From: Bacteroidota bacterium
GTDB taxonomy: Bacteria > Bacteroidota > Bacteroidia > Cytophagales > Cytophagaceae
Length of the DNA stretch: 51,408 bases
Assembly (NCBI GenBank): GCA_023428135.1
Contig: JAEYZG010000055.1
Span: 1-51,408 of the forward strand
Direction of reading: 5' to 3'
Numbering within the stretch: the stretch's first letter is position 1; each line of letters begins with the position of its first letter. Positions 35,473-45,300 of this stretch are shown here, in pieces. The position numbers and the translations under genes are program-made. The notes below the pieces were generated by a model. It had not been told where the DNA came from and ran no database searches. It saw nothing but the letters and a program-made list of their open reading frames with translations.

Positions 35473-36378
35473 ATGAAGTTAGATTTAAATGCGATAAGGC
35501 AGTTTGGAAATATAGAGTTCCTGGCCAAACAGATGGTGGAAGGGTTTATTACTGGCTTACACAAATCTCCATATCATGGTTTTTCAGTTGAATTTGCCGA
35601 GCATAGATTATACAATACAGGAGAAAGTACCCGACATATCGACTGGAAAGTTTATGGAAAAACAGATCGTTTATATACTAAAAGATATGAGGAAGAGACT
35701 AATTTAAGATGCCTTCTATTGATTGATACCTCTTCTTCTATGTTTTACCCTGAAAAAAACCTGGGTAAAATTACTTTTAGTACTATGGCTGCAGCCTGCC
35801 TGGCATATTTACTTCAAAATCAAAGGGATGCAGTAGGACTTTGTACCTTTTCTGAAGACATAGAAATTCTTACCCCAATTAAATCAACCCCTAGTCACCT
35901 TCATTCCATTTTCCTTCAATTGGAAAATCTTCTGAAAGAAAATCTCAATGAAAAAAAATCAGGAGTGGCTAATGTAATTCATCAGATTGCGGATAAAATT
36001 AACAAAAGATCTTTGGTAATAATATTCAGCGATATGCTAGAAAACAGAGGGGATAAAGATAGCATCTTCCCTGCTCTACAACATTTAAAGCATAATAATC
36101 ACGAGGTTTTACTTTTTCATGTAATTGATTCAAAAACAGAAGAGGAGTTTAATTTCGAAGAAAGGCCATATGAGTTTATTGACATTGAAAAAGGACAAAA
36201 GGTAAAAATCAATCCGTCACAAGTTAAGGAGGCTTATCTTTCCGCGACTAAGCAATATTTCGAAGAGATAAAATTAAAAGCAGGGCAATATAAAATTGAT
36301 TTTATAAAAGCTGATATTAATAATGGTTTTGATCAGATCTTACTGAATTACCTGAATAAGCGAAATAAGATGAAATAA
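35473..36378 (+). CDS. DUF58 domain-containing protein
   Basis: A 301-residue cytoplasmic protein with the DUF58 signature GESTRHIDWKVYGKTDRLYTK followed by a von Willebrand A-like domain whose metal site begins LLIDTSSSM (DxSxS). Such proteins usually work with a MoxR-type AAA ATPase, sometimes alongside membrane VWA proteins (BatA/BatB). No MoxR gene is present here, so the partner lies elsewhere. It is co-transcribed with the RlpA-like gene and followed by a strong terminator. Confidence 0.9.
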   Translation: MKLDLNAIRQFGNIEFLAKQMVEGFITGLHKSPYHGFSVEFAEHRLYNTGESTRHIDWKVYGKTDRLYTKRYEEETNLRCLLLIDTSSSMFYPEKNLGKITFSTMAAACLAYLLQNQRDAVGLCTFSEDIEILTPIKSTPSHLHSIFLQLENLLKENLNEKKSGVANVIHQIADKINKRSLVIIFSDMLENRGDKDSIFPALQHLKHNNHEVLLFHVIDSKTEEEFNFEERPYEFIDIEKGQKVKINPSQVKEAYLSATKQYFEEIKLKAGQYKIDFIKADINNGFDQILLNYLNKRNKMK

Positions 36379-36423
36379 TGTTTTTGTCAGATATTCAACT
36401 GAAAGACTTTATAATCCTATATA

Positions 36424-36467
36424 ATAAAAGAGGCCATTCAATCAGAAAGGCCTCTTTTATTTTTTTT
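36424..36467. terminator. Strong bidirectional terminator
   Basis: ATAAAAGAGGCC (36424-36435) and GGCCTCTTTTAT (36449-36460) form a perfect 12-bp stem with a 13-base loop and a T-run on the plus strand. It ends the RlpA-DUF58 transcript and probably also acnA from the other side (stop at 36479). Confidence 0.8.
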
Positions 36468-36478
36468 CGTTAAGAAAC

Positions 36479-38752
36479 TTATTTACCACTTTTTTCTTTC
36501 AAACCAATTAGATTTAAAGCTGAGCCAGCTTTGAACCACTCAATTTGAGGCTCATTATAAGTATGGTTAACTTTAAATTCTTCTTTTGAACCATCAGAGT
36601 GATTCAATACAATTGTTAAAGGCTCTCCTGGAGTGAATGATTGTAATCCCAGAATATCTATGCTATCATCCTCTCTAACCTTATCATAATCTGCAGGATT
36701 TGCAAAAGTCAAAGCCAGCATTCCTTGTTTTTTAAGGTTTGTTTCGTGAATTCTGGCAAATGATTTTACAAGGATTGCACGAACTCCCAGGAAACGAGGC
36801 TCCATTGCAGCATGCTCTCTGGAAGAACCTTCGCCATAATTATTATCTCCAATTACAATTGACCCAATTCCTTTAGCCTTGTAAGCTCTTGCAGTTGCAG
36901 GAACTTCGCCAAACGCCCCAGTTAATAGGTTTTTAACTTTATTAGTTGCCTCATTGTAAAAGTTAACAGCTCCGATAAGCATATTATTGGATATATTATC
37001 CAAATGACCTCTGTATTTTAGCCATGGACCTGCCATAGAAATATGGTCAGTGGTACATTTTCCTTTTGCTTTAATAAGAAGTTTCAAACCTTTAAGGTCA
37101 GTTCCTTCCCATGCAGGGAATGGTTCCAGAAGTTGAAGACGGTCAGATTTTGGATCAACAATTACCTGCACTTTATCACCATCTATTGCTGGAGCAATGT
37201 ATCCAGCATCTTCAACAGCAAATCCTTTAATCGGAAGTTCAATACCCTGTGGCTCATCAAGCATTACATCTTCACCATTTTCATTTTTCAACTTATCCTT
37301 CATCGGATTAAAGGTAAGGTCACCAGCTATCGCAAAGGCGGTAACGATTTCAGGAGAAGCTACAAATGCGTGAGTATTGGGGTTACCGTCATTTCTCTTA
37401 GCAAAGTTTCTGTTGAAAGAAGTAATGATCGAGTTTTTCTTATTAGGATCACTGGTATGTCTTGCCCATTGTCCGATACAAGGACCGCATGCATTCGCAA
37501 GCACAACACCTCCGATATCTTCAAATACTTTAAGCAGGCCGTCTCTTTCAGTGGTATATCTGACCAACTCAGAGCCAGGAGTAACAGTATATTCAGATTT
37601 CGCTTTTAATTTTTTAGTGGCTGCCTGTTTTGCAATAGAAGCAGCTCTTGTTATATCTTCATAAGATGAGTTTGTACAGCTACCAATCAAACCTACCTCC
37701 AATTTTGCAGGCCATCCTTTTTCTTTAACAGCTTCAGCAAATTTAGAAATAGGCCATGCGAGATCCGGAGTGAATGGACCGTTCACATGTGGCTCCAACT
37801 CTGACAAATTGATTTCAATTAGCTGATCAAAGAATTTTGAAGGATTTTGATAGACTTCGTCATCAGACCTTAAATGCTTTGCAATTTTATCAGCTTCAGA
37901 AGCAATATCTTTCCTTTCGGTCGCTTCCAAATAGGCCTTCATTTTTTGATCATATGCAAAAACAGAAGTCGTAGCTCCTATTTCAGCACCCATGTTACAG
38001 ATAGTACCTTTTCCTGTACAGCTTAAGCTTTCAGCACCTTCTCCGAAATACTCAAGAATTGCACCTGTCCCACCACTTACAGTAAGAATACCTGCAACTT
38101 TAAGGATTACATCTTTTGCTGAAGTCCAACCGTTAAGTTTTCCGGTAAGCTTCACTCCTATTAATTTAGGAAATTTCAGTTCCCATGGCATACCAGCCAT
38201 AACATCGACAGCATCTGCTCCACCAACTCCAATAGCTATCATACCAAGACCTCCTGCATTTGGAGTATGAGAATCTGTACCTATCATCATTCCACCAGGA
38301 AAAGCGTAATTTTCAATCACAACCTGGTGGATGATTCCAGCGCCTGGTTTCCAAAATCCGATACCGTATTTATTAGAAACGGAGGCAAGGAAATCATAGA
38401 CTTCCTTATTTACTTTATTAGCAGTTTCAAGATCTTTCTTAGCCCCTATTTCAGCCTGGATTAAGTGATCACAATGAACAGTTGAAGGAACTGCAACTTT
38501 CTTTTTACCGGCAGACATAAATTGAAGCAATGCCATTTGAGCTGTAGCATCCTGCATTGCTACACGGTCCGGAGCAAAATCTACGTAAGATTTTCCTCTT
38601 TCATAAGCCTTACTTGCTTTACCATCAAAAAGGTGAGAATAAAGAATTTTCTCTGTTAATGTGAGTGGTCTGCCGACAACCTTTTTTGCTGCCTCAATAC
38701 GTTCTTCAAAACGAGCGTAGACAGCTTTAATCATTTCTAAATCGAAAGCCAT
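36479..38752 (-). CDS. acnA: Aconitate hydratase A
   Basis: A 757-residue [4Fe-4S] enzyme of the citric acid cycle that isomerises citrate and isocitrate. The cluster Cys residues are in LIGSCTNSSYED and NACGPCIGQW. The C-terminal swivel domain carries GSSREHAAMEPRFLG. Length and N-terminus fit the mitochondrial-type AcnA group found in Bacteroidota rather than the longer IRP-like AcnA of about 890 residues. It lies 182 bases downstream of acnB on the same strand. Confidence 0.95.
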   Translation of the reverse strand: MAFDLEMIKAVYARFEERIEAAKKVVGRPLTLTEKILYSHLFDGKASKAYERGKSYVDFAPDRVAMQDATAQMALLQFMSAGKKKVAVPSTVHCDHLIQAEIGAKKDLETANKVNKEVYDFLASVSNKYGIGFWKPGAGIIHQVVIENYAFPGGMMIGTDSHTPNAGGLGMIAIGVGGADAVDVMAGMPWELKFPKLIGVKLTGKLNGWTSAKDVILKVAGILTVSGGTGAILEYFGEGAESLSCTGKGTICNMGAEIGATTSVFAYDQKMKAYLEATERKDIASEADKIAKHLRSDDEVYQNPSKFFDQLIEINLSELEPHVNGPFTPDLAWPISKFAEAVKEKGWPAKLEVGLIGSCTNSSYEDITRAASIAKQAATKKLKAKSEYTVTPGSELVRYTTERDGLLKVFEDIGGVVLANACGPCIGQWARHTSDPNKKNSIITSFNRNFAKRNDGNPNTHAFVASPEIVTAFAIAGDLTFNPMKDKLKNENGEDVMLDEPQGIELPIKGFAVEDAGYIAPAIDGDKVQVIVDPKSDRLQLLEPFPAWEGTDLKGLKLLIKAKGKCTTDHISMAGPWLKYRGHLDNISNNMLIGAVNFYNEATNKVKNLLTGAFGEVPATARAYKAKGIGSIVIGDNNYGEGSSREHAAMEPRFLGVRAILVKSFARIHETNLKKQGMLALTFANPADYDKVREDDSIDILGLQSFTPGEPLTIVLNHSDGSKEEFKVNHTYNEPQIEWFKAGSALNLIGLKEKSGK

Positions 38753-38934
38753 AATTACTTCAGTATATCTAAAGGGTTAACAATTGAACACACTAAAAGT
38801 TAAAATAGTAAAATAGGGTTATTAAAAACAACAATCTTACCGCAAAATTTTGAAGCAAGGGTAGGTACAAAAACAAAAACCACCCTGTTAAGCAGGATGG
38901 TTTTCAATTATTTAATATACTTATTTAATAAAGA
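38753..38934. other. Gap between acnA and acnB with the acnB terminator
   Basis: No gene fits here. The acnB terminator lies at 38876-38904, so acnA needs its own promoter in the remaining 120 bases. I could not identify a consensus match there. Confidence 0.5.
38876..38904 (-). terminator. Terminator of acnB
   Basis: AAAACCACCCTG and CAGGATGGTTTT form a 12-bp stem with one mismatch and a 5-base loop, followed by T-rich sequence on the minus strand. It separates acnB from acnA. Confidence 0.7.
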
Positions 38935-41706
38935 CTACTTTACTAACTGCTTATTTGAAGGCGCAAACTTAGTAAGATTAATACCTTGCACAGCAGCTTT
39001 ATATTCATCAATTGTAGGAGTTCTACCAAGAACTGTTGAAAGCACTACCACCGGTGTTGACGAAAGCAAGGACTCTCCTTTTTTACCCTCAGCATCTTCT
39101 ACAACTCTTCCTTGGAAAAGACGAGTAGATGTTGCCATCACCGTATCTCCTTTTTCTGCTTTTTCCTGGTTACCCATGCAAAGATTACATCCTGGACGCT
39201 CCAAATACAACATATTCTCGTATTTGGTTCGCGCCGCAGATTTTGGAGCATTATCATCAAATTCAAAACCAGAGTATTTCTGTAACACTTCCCAGTCACC
39301 TTCAGCCTTCAATTCATCAACAATATTATAAGTAGGTGGAGCTACTACAAGCGGTGCCTGGAACTCAACTTTACCTTTTTGCGCTTCAATGTTCTTTAGC
39401 ATTTGCGCAAGGATTTTCATATCACCCTTGTGAACCATGCAAGAACCGATAAATCCAAGATCCACTTTTTTGTCTCCTCCATAGAAAGATAGAGGTCTTA
39501 TAGTGTCATGAGTATAACGTTTAGAAACATCAGCATTATTAACATCTGGGTCAGCAATCATTGGCTCTGAAATCAGATCAAGATCAACAACAACTTCAGC
39601 ATAATATTTAGCATTTGCATCCGGAGCCAGAGCTGGTTTCTCGCCAGATTTAATTTCAGCAATTCTCTTATTAGCTTTATCAATCAACCCCTGCAGAACC
39701 TGGGTCTTGTTATCCATGCCCTTATCGATCATGATCTGGATTCTACTCTTGGCAATCTCGAGGGATTCAATCAAGGTAGCATCCTCAGAAATACAGATAG
39801 AAGCTTTTGCCTTCATTTCTGCAGTCCAGTCAGTAAACGTAAATGCCTGGTCAGCAGTAAGAGTTCCGATATGGACCTCAATTACTCTACCTTGGAATAC
39901 GTTCTCTCCGGAAAACTTCTGAAGCATCTGCGCTTGGGTAGCATGTACTACATCACGGAAATCCATGTACCCCTTCATGTTTCCTTTGAATGTTACCTTC
40001 ACTGATTCAGGAATTGGCATTGAAGCTTCACCAGTAGCAAGTGCAAGAGCAACCGTTCCTGAGTCAGCACCAAAAGCAACGCCTTTAGACATTCTTGTAT
40101 GAGAGTCACCACCAATAATGATTGCCCAGTCATCTACAGTAATATCATTTAGTACCTTATGAATTACATCAGTCATAGAGTGATAAACGCCTTTCGGATC
40201 ACGAGCAGTGATAAGACCGAAGTCATTCATGAATTTCATAAGTTTTGGAATGTTTGCCTGAGCTTTTTTATCCCAAACTGAAGCTGTGTGGCATCCTGAC
40301 TGGTATGCACCGTCAACGACTGGCGAAATCACCGTAGCAGCCATAGACTCCAATTCCTGAGCAGTCATAAGGCCAGTTGTGTCTTGCGAACCTACGATAT
40401 TGACAGTTACACGAACATCAGACCCAGCATGCAACACTTTCCCCGGCGTCGCACCAACAGCGTTTCTATTGAATATTTTCTCAACAGCTGTAAGACCTTG
40501 TCCTTCATTGGATATCTCCTTGGATGGAGCAAAAACAGGTAAAATATCTATACCTAAAACCTTAGAAGCGAATGTCTGAAGTTTTTTACCGAAAACAATT
40601 GCATAAGACCCTCCAGCTTTAATGAATTCTACTTTCTGAGGAGTGAATGCCTTAGAGATATCTATCAACTCTTTTTCGCCATTGTAAAGCTTCTTTTTCT
40701 TAGTGTTGATCGTCAGAACAGTACCAGTAGCAACAGAGTATGTCTGCTCGAGGACAGGTTCACCATTTTCATTGAGAACAGGTTTACCATTTGCATCCAG
40801 CTTTTTCACCCAATTTTTGAGGTCGATACCAATACCCCCGGTAACGTCAACAGTTGTAAGAAAAATAGGCGAAATCCCATTTGTCCCCCCAACGATTGGA
40901 GCAATATTAACGAATGGAACGTATGGACTTCCTTGTTTCCCAGTCCAAAGAGCCACATTGTTTACACCTGACATCCTTGATGACCCTACCCCCATAGTGC
41001 CCTTTTCAGCAATCAACATCACACTCTTATCAGGATGTTTAGCTTGCAATGCCTTGATTTCCTCTTGTGCCTGAGGAGAAATCATACATTTTCCATGAAG
41101 TTCACGGTCAGAACGTGAGTGAGCCTGGTTACCAGGAGAAAGTAAATCAGTCGAAATATCACCTTCGCCAGCAATAAAAGTAACTACCTTAATTTCTTCA
41201 GGTACGTCTGGTAGTTTCGTAAAAAATTCAGCCTTTGCATAGCTTTCAATAATCTCTTTGGCGATTTTGTTACCGCTTTTAAAAGCCTCCTTTAAACGGT
41301 CTGTATCCGCCTCATAAAGAAAAACCTGTGTCTTAAGAACGTTTGCAGCTTCTTTTGCAATAGAGGCATCATTACCCAAAGCCAGATCAAGCAGAACCTC
41401 GATTGAAGGTCCACCTTTCATGTGAGATAGTAGCTCAAAAGCAAAAGCAGGAGTAATTTCTTTAACTAGGGATTCACCCAGAATAATCTCCTTTAAAAAC
41501 TTAGCTTTCACCCCAGCAGCACTCGTAGTTCCAGGCAAAACATTGTAAATAAAGAACTTAAGAGAATCTTCCCGATATTCGTTATCTGAATCTTTAATCT
41601 GTGCAATGATTTCGCTAAGTAATTCAGCACCATCAATTGGTTTTGGGTGAAGTCCTTGAGCTTTTCGTTCTTCGATCTCTTTGAGGTAATCCTTATACGT
41701 GTTCAT
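38935..41706 (-). CDS. acnB: Bifunctional aconitate hydratase 2/2-methylisocitrate dehydratase
   Basis: A 923-residue AcnB-type aconitase. It has the HEAT-like N-terminal domain (about residues 1-155), then the swivel domain with GSSRMSGVNNVALW, and then the [4Fe-4S] catalytic domains. Cluster Cys residues are in FIGSCMVHKGD and PGCNLCMGNQ; the first reads SCMVHKG where Escherichia coli AcnB has SCMTN, a change beside a cluster ligand. The enzyme could serve the citric acid cycle and, by family knowledge, the methylcitrate cycle. A possible -7 box (TAAATTTG, 41796-41803) lies upstream. Confidence 0.93.
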   Translation of the reverse strand: MNTYKDYLKEIEERKAQGLHPKPIDGAELLSEIIAQIKDSDNEYREDSLKFFIYNVLPGTTSAAGVKAKFLKEIILGESLVKEITPAFAFELLSHMKGGPSIEVLLDLALGNDASIAKEAANVLKTQVFLYEADTDRLKEAFKSGNKIAKEIIESYAKAEFFTKLPDVPEEIKVVTFIAGEGDISTDLLSPGNQAHSRSDRELHGKCMISPQAQEEIKALQAKHPDKSVMLIAEKGTMGVGSSRMSGVNNVALWTGKQGSPYVPFVNIAPIVGGTNGISPIFLTTVDVTGGIGIDLKNWVKKLDANGKPVLNENGEPVLEQTYSVATGTVLTINTKKKKLYNGEKELIDISKAFTPQKVEFIKAGGSYAIVFGKKLQTFASKVLGIDILPVFAPSKEISNEGQGLTAVEKIFNRNAVGATPGKVLHAGSDVRVTVNIVGSQDTTGLMTAQELESMAATVISPVVDGAYQSGCHTASVWDKKAQANIPKLMKFMNDFGLITARDPKGVYHSMTDVIHKVLNDITVDDWAIIIGGDSHTRMSKGVAFGADSGTVALALATGEASMPIPESVKVTFKGNMKGYMDFRDVVHATQAQMLQKFSGENVFQGRVIEVHIGTLTADQAFTFTDWTAEMKAKASICISEDATLIESLEIAKSRIQIMIDKGMDNKTQVLQGLIDKANKRIAEIKSGEKPALAPDANAKYYAEVVVDLDLISEPMIADPDVNNADVSKRYTHDTIRPLSFYGGDKKVDLGFIGSCMVHKGDMKILAQMLKNIEAQKGKVEFQAPLVVAPPTYNIVDELKAEGDWEVLQKYSGFEFDDNAPKSAARTKYENMLYLERPGCNLCMGNQEKAEKGDTVMATSTRLFQGRVVEDAEGKKGESLLSSTPVVVLSTVLGRTPTIDEYKAAVQGINLTKFAPSNKQLVK

Positions 41707-42032
41707 AATAGAAGTATTTTCAATGTTAAAGGCAGATTAATAAAACAGTTGCTGGTAAGCCACCTTAATTCTTTACCAGACCACCCTGTCAAGACAAATT
41801 TACAAAAAGAATAATACCAAAAAACTCCTATATAAATATAGAGTAATGAATTATTTAAAAATCCATTAAAATTTAACCTCCCCTTAACGAATTATTATTC
41901 AGTTTTATATTCTTCTACCCAAAATTAAAAGTTACAAACAATCCTTCCAAAAGTACTAAAAAGGCAAACCCTATATTAATTGAAAGCGTAAAAGCAAAAA
42001 ATAAACACATTAAATCTTAGACACCTGTAAAC
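41707..42032. other. Divergent intergenic region acnB / surface-protein locus
   Basis: There is no gene here. On the minus strand TAAATTTG (41796-41803) matches the -7 element for acnB, with a TTTG only 15 bases upstream (41819-41822), shorter than usual. For the surface-protein genes no consensus promoter was found, so a different sigma factor or a regulator may be involved. No notable repeat was seen. Confidence 0.45.
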
Positions 42033-42380
42033 ATGTTACGCTTTTATTTTTACATGATTTTTACACTTACAAGTGCATTTGCCTGCATTAATGAGGCTTT
42101 TGCTCAGGTAGCTTCTAAAAACCAATCGGATTTATCCGTATCTGTAAAAACAAAAGATGCCTCTGCTAGGGATGCTAATGATGGTTATATTCTATTGAAT
42201 ATCACGGGTGGAGAAGCGCCATACACAATTGACCTTTATTCTACTACCCTAGGATTTAAAAAAATTGAAAATAAAAACGAACTAGAATTAAAAGATCTTA
42301 ATCCCGGAGCATACCTATTCTTTATACAAGACAAGTCGTACAAATTGATTCAAAAATCTATAACAATTTCACAATTTTAA
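42033..42380 (+). CDS. Small secreted protein with one SprB-like repeat
   Basis: A 115-residue protein with a signal peptide ending near AFAQ (residue 25) and a single domain that matches the repeat unit of the giant protein downstream: ANDGYILLNITGGEAPYTI, then a LKDLNPGAYLFFI segment and a final KSITIS strand. It lacks the repeat's Cys pair and has no T9SS sorting domain, so it probably stays in the periplasm or is released. It ends 11 bases before the giant gene and is co-transcribed. A chaperone or capping partner is one idea; there is no direct evidence. Confidence 0.75.
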   Translation: MLRFYFYMIFTLTSAFACINEAFAQVASKNQSDLSVSVKTKDASARDANDGYILLNITGGEAPYTIDLYSTTLGFKKIENKNELELKDLNPGAYLFFIQDKSYKLIQKSITISQF

Positions 42381-42391
42381 AGAGAACGGTT

Positions 42392-45300
42392 ATGGATAAA
42401 AGTATAAGAATAACTCCAATATGGCTTTTTGTTTTATTTATCCTAGCTATTTTAAATAAAACGGCCTATGCACAGGTAATGTGTTTTAACATTCCGGCCA
42501 TTGAAGTTTCACAGGTTAATAGCAGTTGCTCCGGAGGCAATACTGGATCTATTACAGTAAAAGTTTTAGGTAGTAAAGGTCCATATTCTTATGGTTTATA
42601 CTGGTCAGGTCCTTCAATTCCATCTGTATTTTCCATGGACAGCACCATCACATTTAACAATCTTGCACCTGGAACTTATACCGCAGCTGTATTAACAAGT
42701 ACCGGCTTATGTTCATATCCCAATATAATAATCACTGAACCACTCGACCTAGTTATTTCAGAAACTATAACTCGCCCTAATTGTAAAGGGGAAAGCAATG
42801 GTAAAATTGATATTAATATAACAGGAGGCACCCCTCCTTATTCTTATTTATGGGATGATGGATCCACATCACAAAATCTAACCGGAATTGGCACTGGAAC
42901 ATACAATATAAAAGTTACCGATAGCAAGTATTGTGAAAAATGGGCCTCATTTACAGTTACCGAACCTACTACTTTTGCATTAGCCGGTTCTTCTACAAAT
43001 ACAACTTGTAACGGAGTAAATAATGGAAGCATAAACCTTTCTGTTTCAGGAGCTACCCCACCATACAGCTTTCACTGGGACGATGATGGCTCAATAACAA
43101 GTTCCAATCGGACAAATTTAAAAGCCGGTACATACACGGTTCATATTACAGACGCCAATAATTGTAATAAAGACACTATATTTAATATAACTGAACCGAC
43201 ACCTTTGTCGGTTACTGCTGTTTTAAACAATGTCAATTGTAATGAAGGAGCAGACGGTTCTATTAATTTATCAGTATCAGGAGGAACGGCTCCATATACT
43301 TTCAATTGGACAGATAATGGATCAACAAGTCAGAATAGAACTAACCTTAAACAGGGAACCTACGAGATTACGATCAGTGACGATAACAATTGTGAATTAG
43401 ATACTTTCTTTACCCTAACACAACCAACACCATTAGCTTTGACTGCCGTTGTTACAAATTCAACCTGCGGAATGCCAAATGGCAGCATAGATATCACTTC
43501 AGTAACAGGTGGCACAGCACCATACTCCTATTCATGGGTAGACGGTCCCAGCACTCAGGATCGTACTGGTCTGATCACTGATAACTATACTATAGAAATT
43601 ATGGATACCAAGGGGTGTAAAAAAGATTCTACATTTACAATTACCTCCCCATTACCTATATCATTAACTGCAACTATAACCAATGCAAGCTGTGGTTTAG
43701 CAAATGGTGCAATCAATATTAATTCAATTACAGGCGGCACTGCTCCTTATACATATACATGGGATGGCTCTATTACCACTCAAAATCGAACTGAATTAGG
43801 AGTAGGAATGTATAGCCTTAAAATAAAAGATGCCAATGGATGTGAAAAAGACACGTCTTTTAACATTACCAATCCAGCAGAATATACAGTTGTAGCTATT
43901 TTAACTAATACTTCATGTACTGTTAACGATGGTACTATAACCCTCAATGTTTCAGGAGGAACAACACCTTATACTTTCCTGTGGAACGATTTGATAACTA
44001 CTCAAAGCCGTATAGGTCTAGCTGCTGGAACTTATAGCGTAAAAATTAAAGATGCTAGTGGCTGTGAAAAGGATACGGCATTCACCATCATTAAGCCAAT
44101 TCCTTTTTCTATTAATGCTTTAGTTACAAATCCAATTTGTTCAACAAATGATGGATCCATTAATTTGAATGTGAACGGAGGAACTACTCCATACAGTTTC
44201 TTATGGTCTGACAATGGATCAACTTCTCAGAATAGAATAGCACTTGGAGGTGGAAGTTATCAAGTGAAAATATCCGATGCAAGTGGATGTGAGAAAGATA
44301 CAACTTTCACAATCACTCAGCCTGCGCCTTTTGCTCTGACTGCTACTGTTACTAATCCTGCCTGTAATGGAGGAACTGGTTCTATTACTATTAATTCATT
44401 AACTGGTGGTACGGCTCCTTTCTCTTTCCTTTGGGCGGATAATAATGCTACTACTCAGAACAGAACTTCTCTAGTAGCTGGAGATTACAAAGTGACTCTG
44501 ACTGATTCGAAAGGTTGTTCTAAAGATTCTACTTTCACGATCACTCAGCCTGCGCCTTTTGTAGTTGATAGCAAGACTACTGATGAAACTTGTGCAGGCT
44601 TGAATAATGGAAAGATCAATATCAATTCTGTAACTGGTGGAATTACCCCTTATTCTTATAAATGGTCAAATGGAGCTATTACTCAAAATGTGAGTAACCT
44701 TGGAGCTGGAAACTATAATGTCATTATTTCTGATGTCAATGGATGTTCTGATACTATTGATTTCACAATTAATCCTCCGGTTCCGATGACTCTTACTACC
44801 AATATAACTGAGCCAACCTGTATTGGCGCTAGTGATGGATCTATCGAAGTCACTTCAGTTTCAGGAGGAAAGGAACCCATTAGCTATTTCTGGACCGCAA
44901 CCGGAGAAACTACTGAGAAAATATCCAACCTTAGTAAAGGAACATATGAACTAATAATTCAGGATAATTATTCTTGTACTGAAACATTCAATATAGATGT
45001 AAATGACCCTGCTCCTATTTCAGCTGGATCAACAATTACAGATGAATCCTGTACAGGAAATGATGGAAGTATAAGCCTGATAATCAATGGAGGAACAGCT
45101 CCATATACCTTTGCATGGCAAAATAACGAAACTACTCAGGATATATCTGATCTTGTAGCCGGAACCTATACTGTAAAGGTAACAGATAGCAAAGGCTGCT
45201 CAGAAACCTTTAATTTTACAGTTAATCATTCTGTAACTATTTCTATAACTGCAACAATCACAAATGTAAAATGCTATGGAGGTAATGATGGTACAATTAC

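Noticed and set aside
37043..37609. A 188-codon open frame on the plus strand inside acnA
   Set aside because: It lies wholly opposite a clear aconitase gene, has no recognisable domain and is best explained as a shadow of the acnA reading frame.
40703..41074. A 123-codon open frame on the plus strand inside acnB
   Set aside because: It is antisense to a conserved enzyme gene and its protein looks like random translation of the opposite strand.
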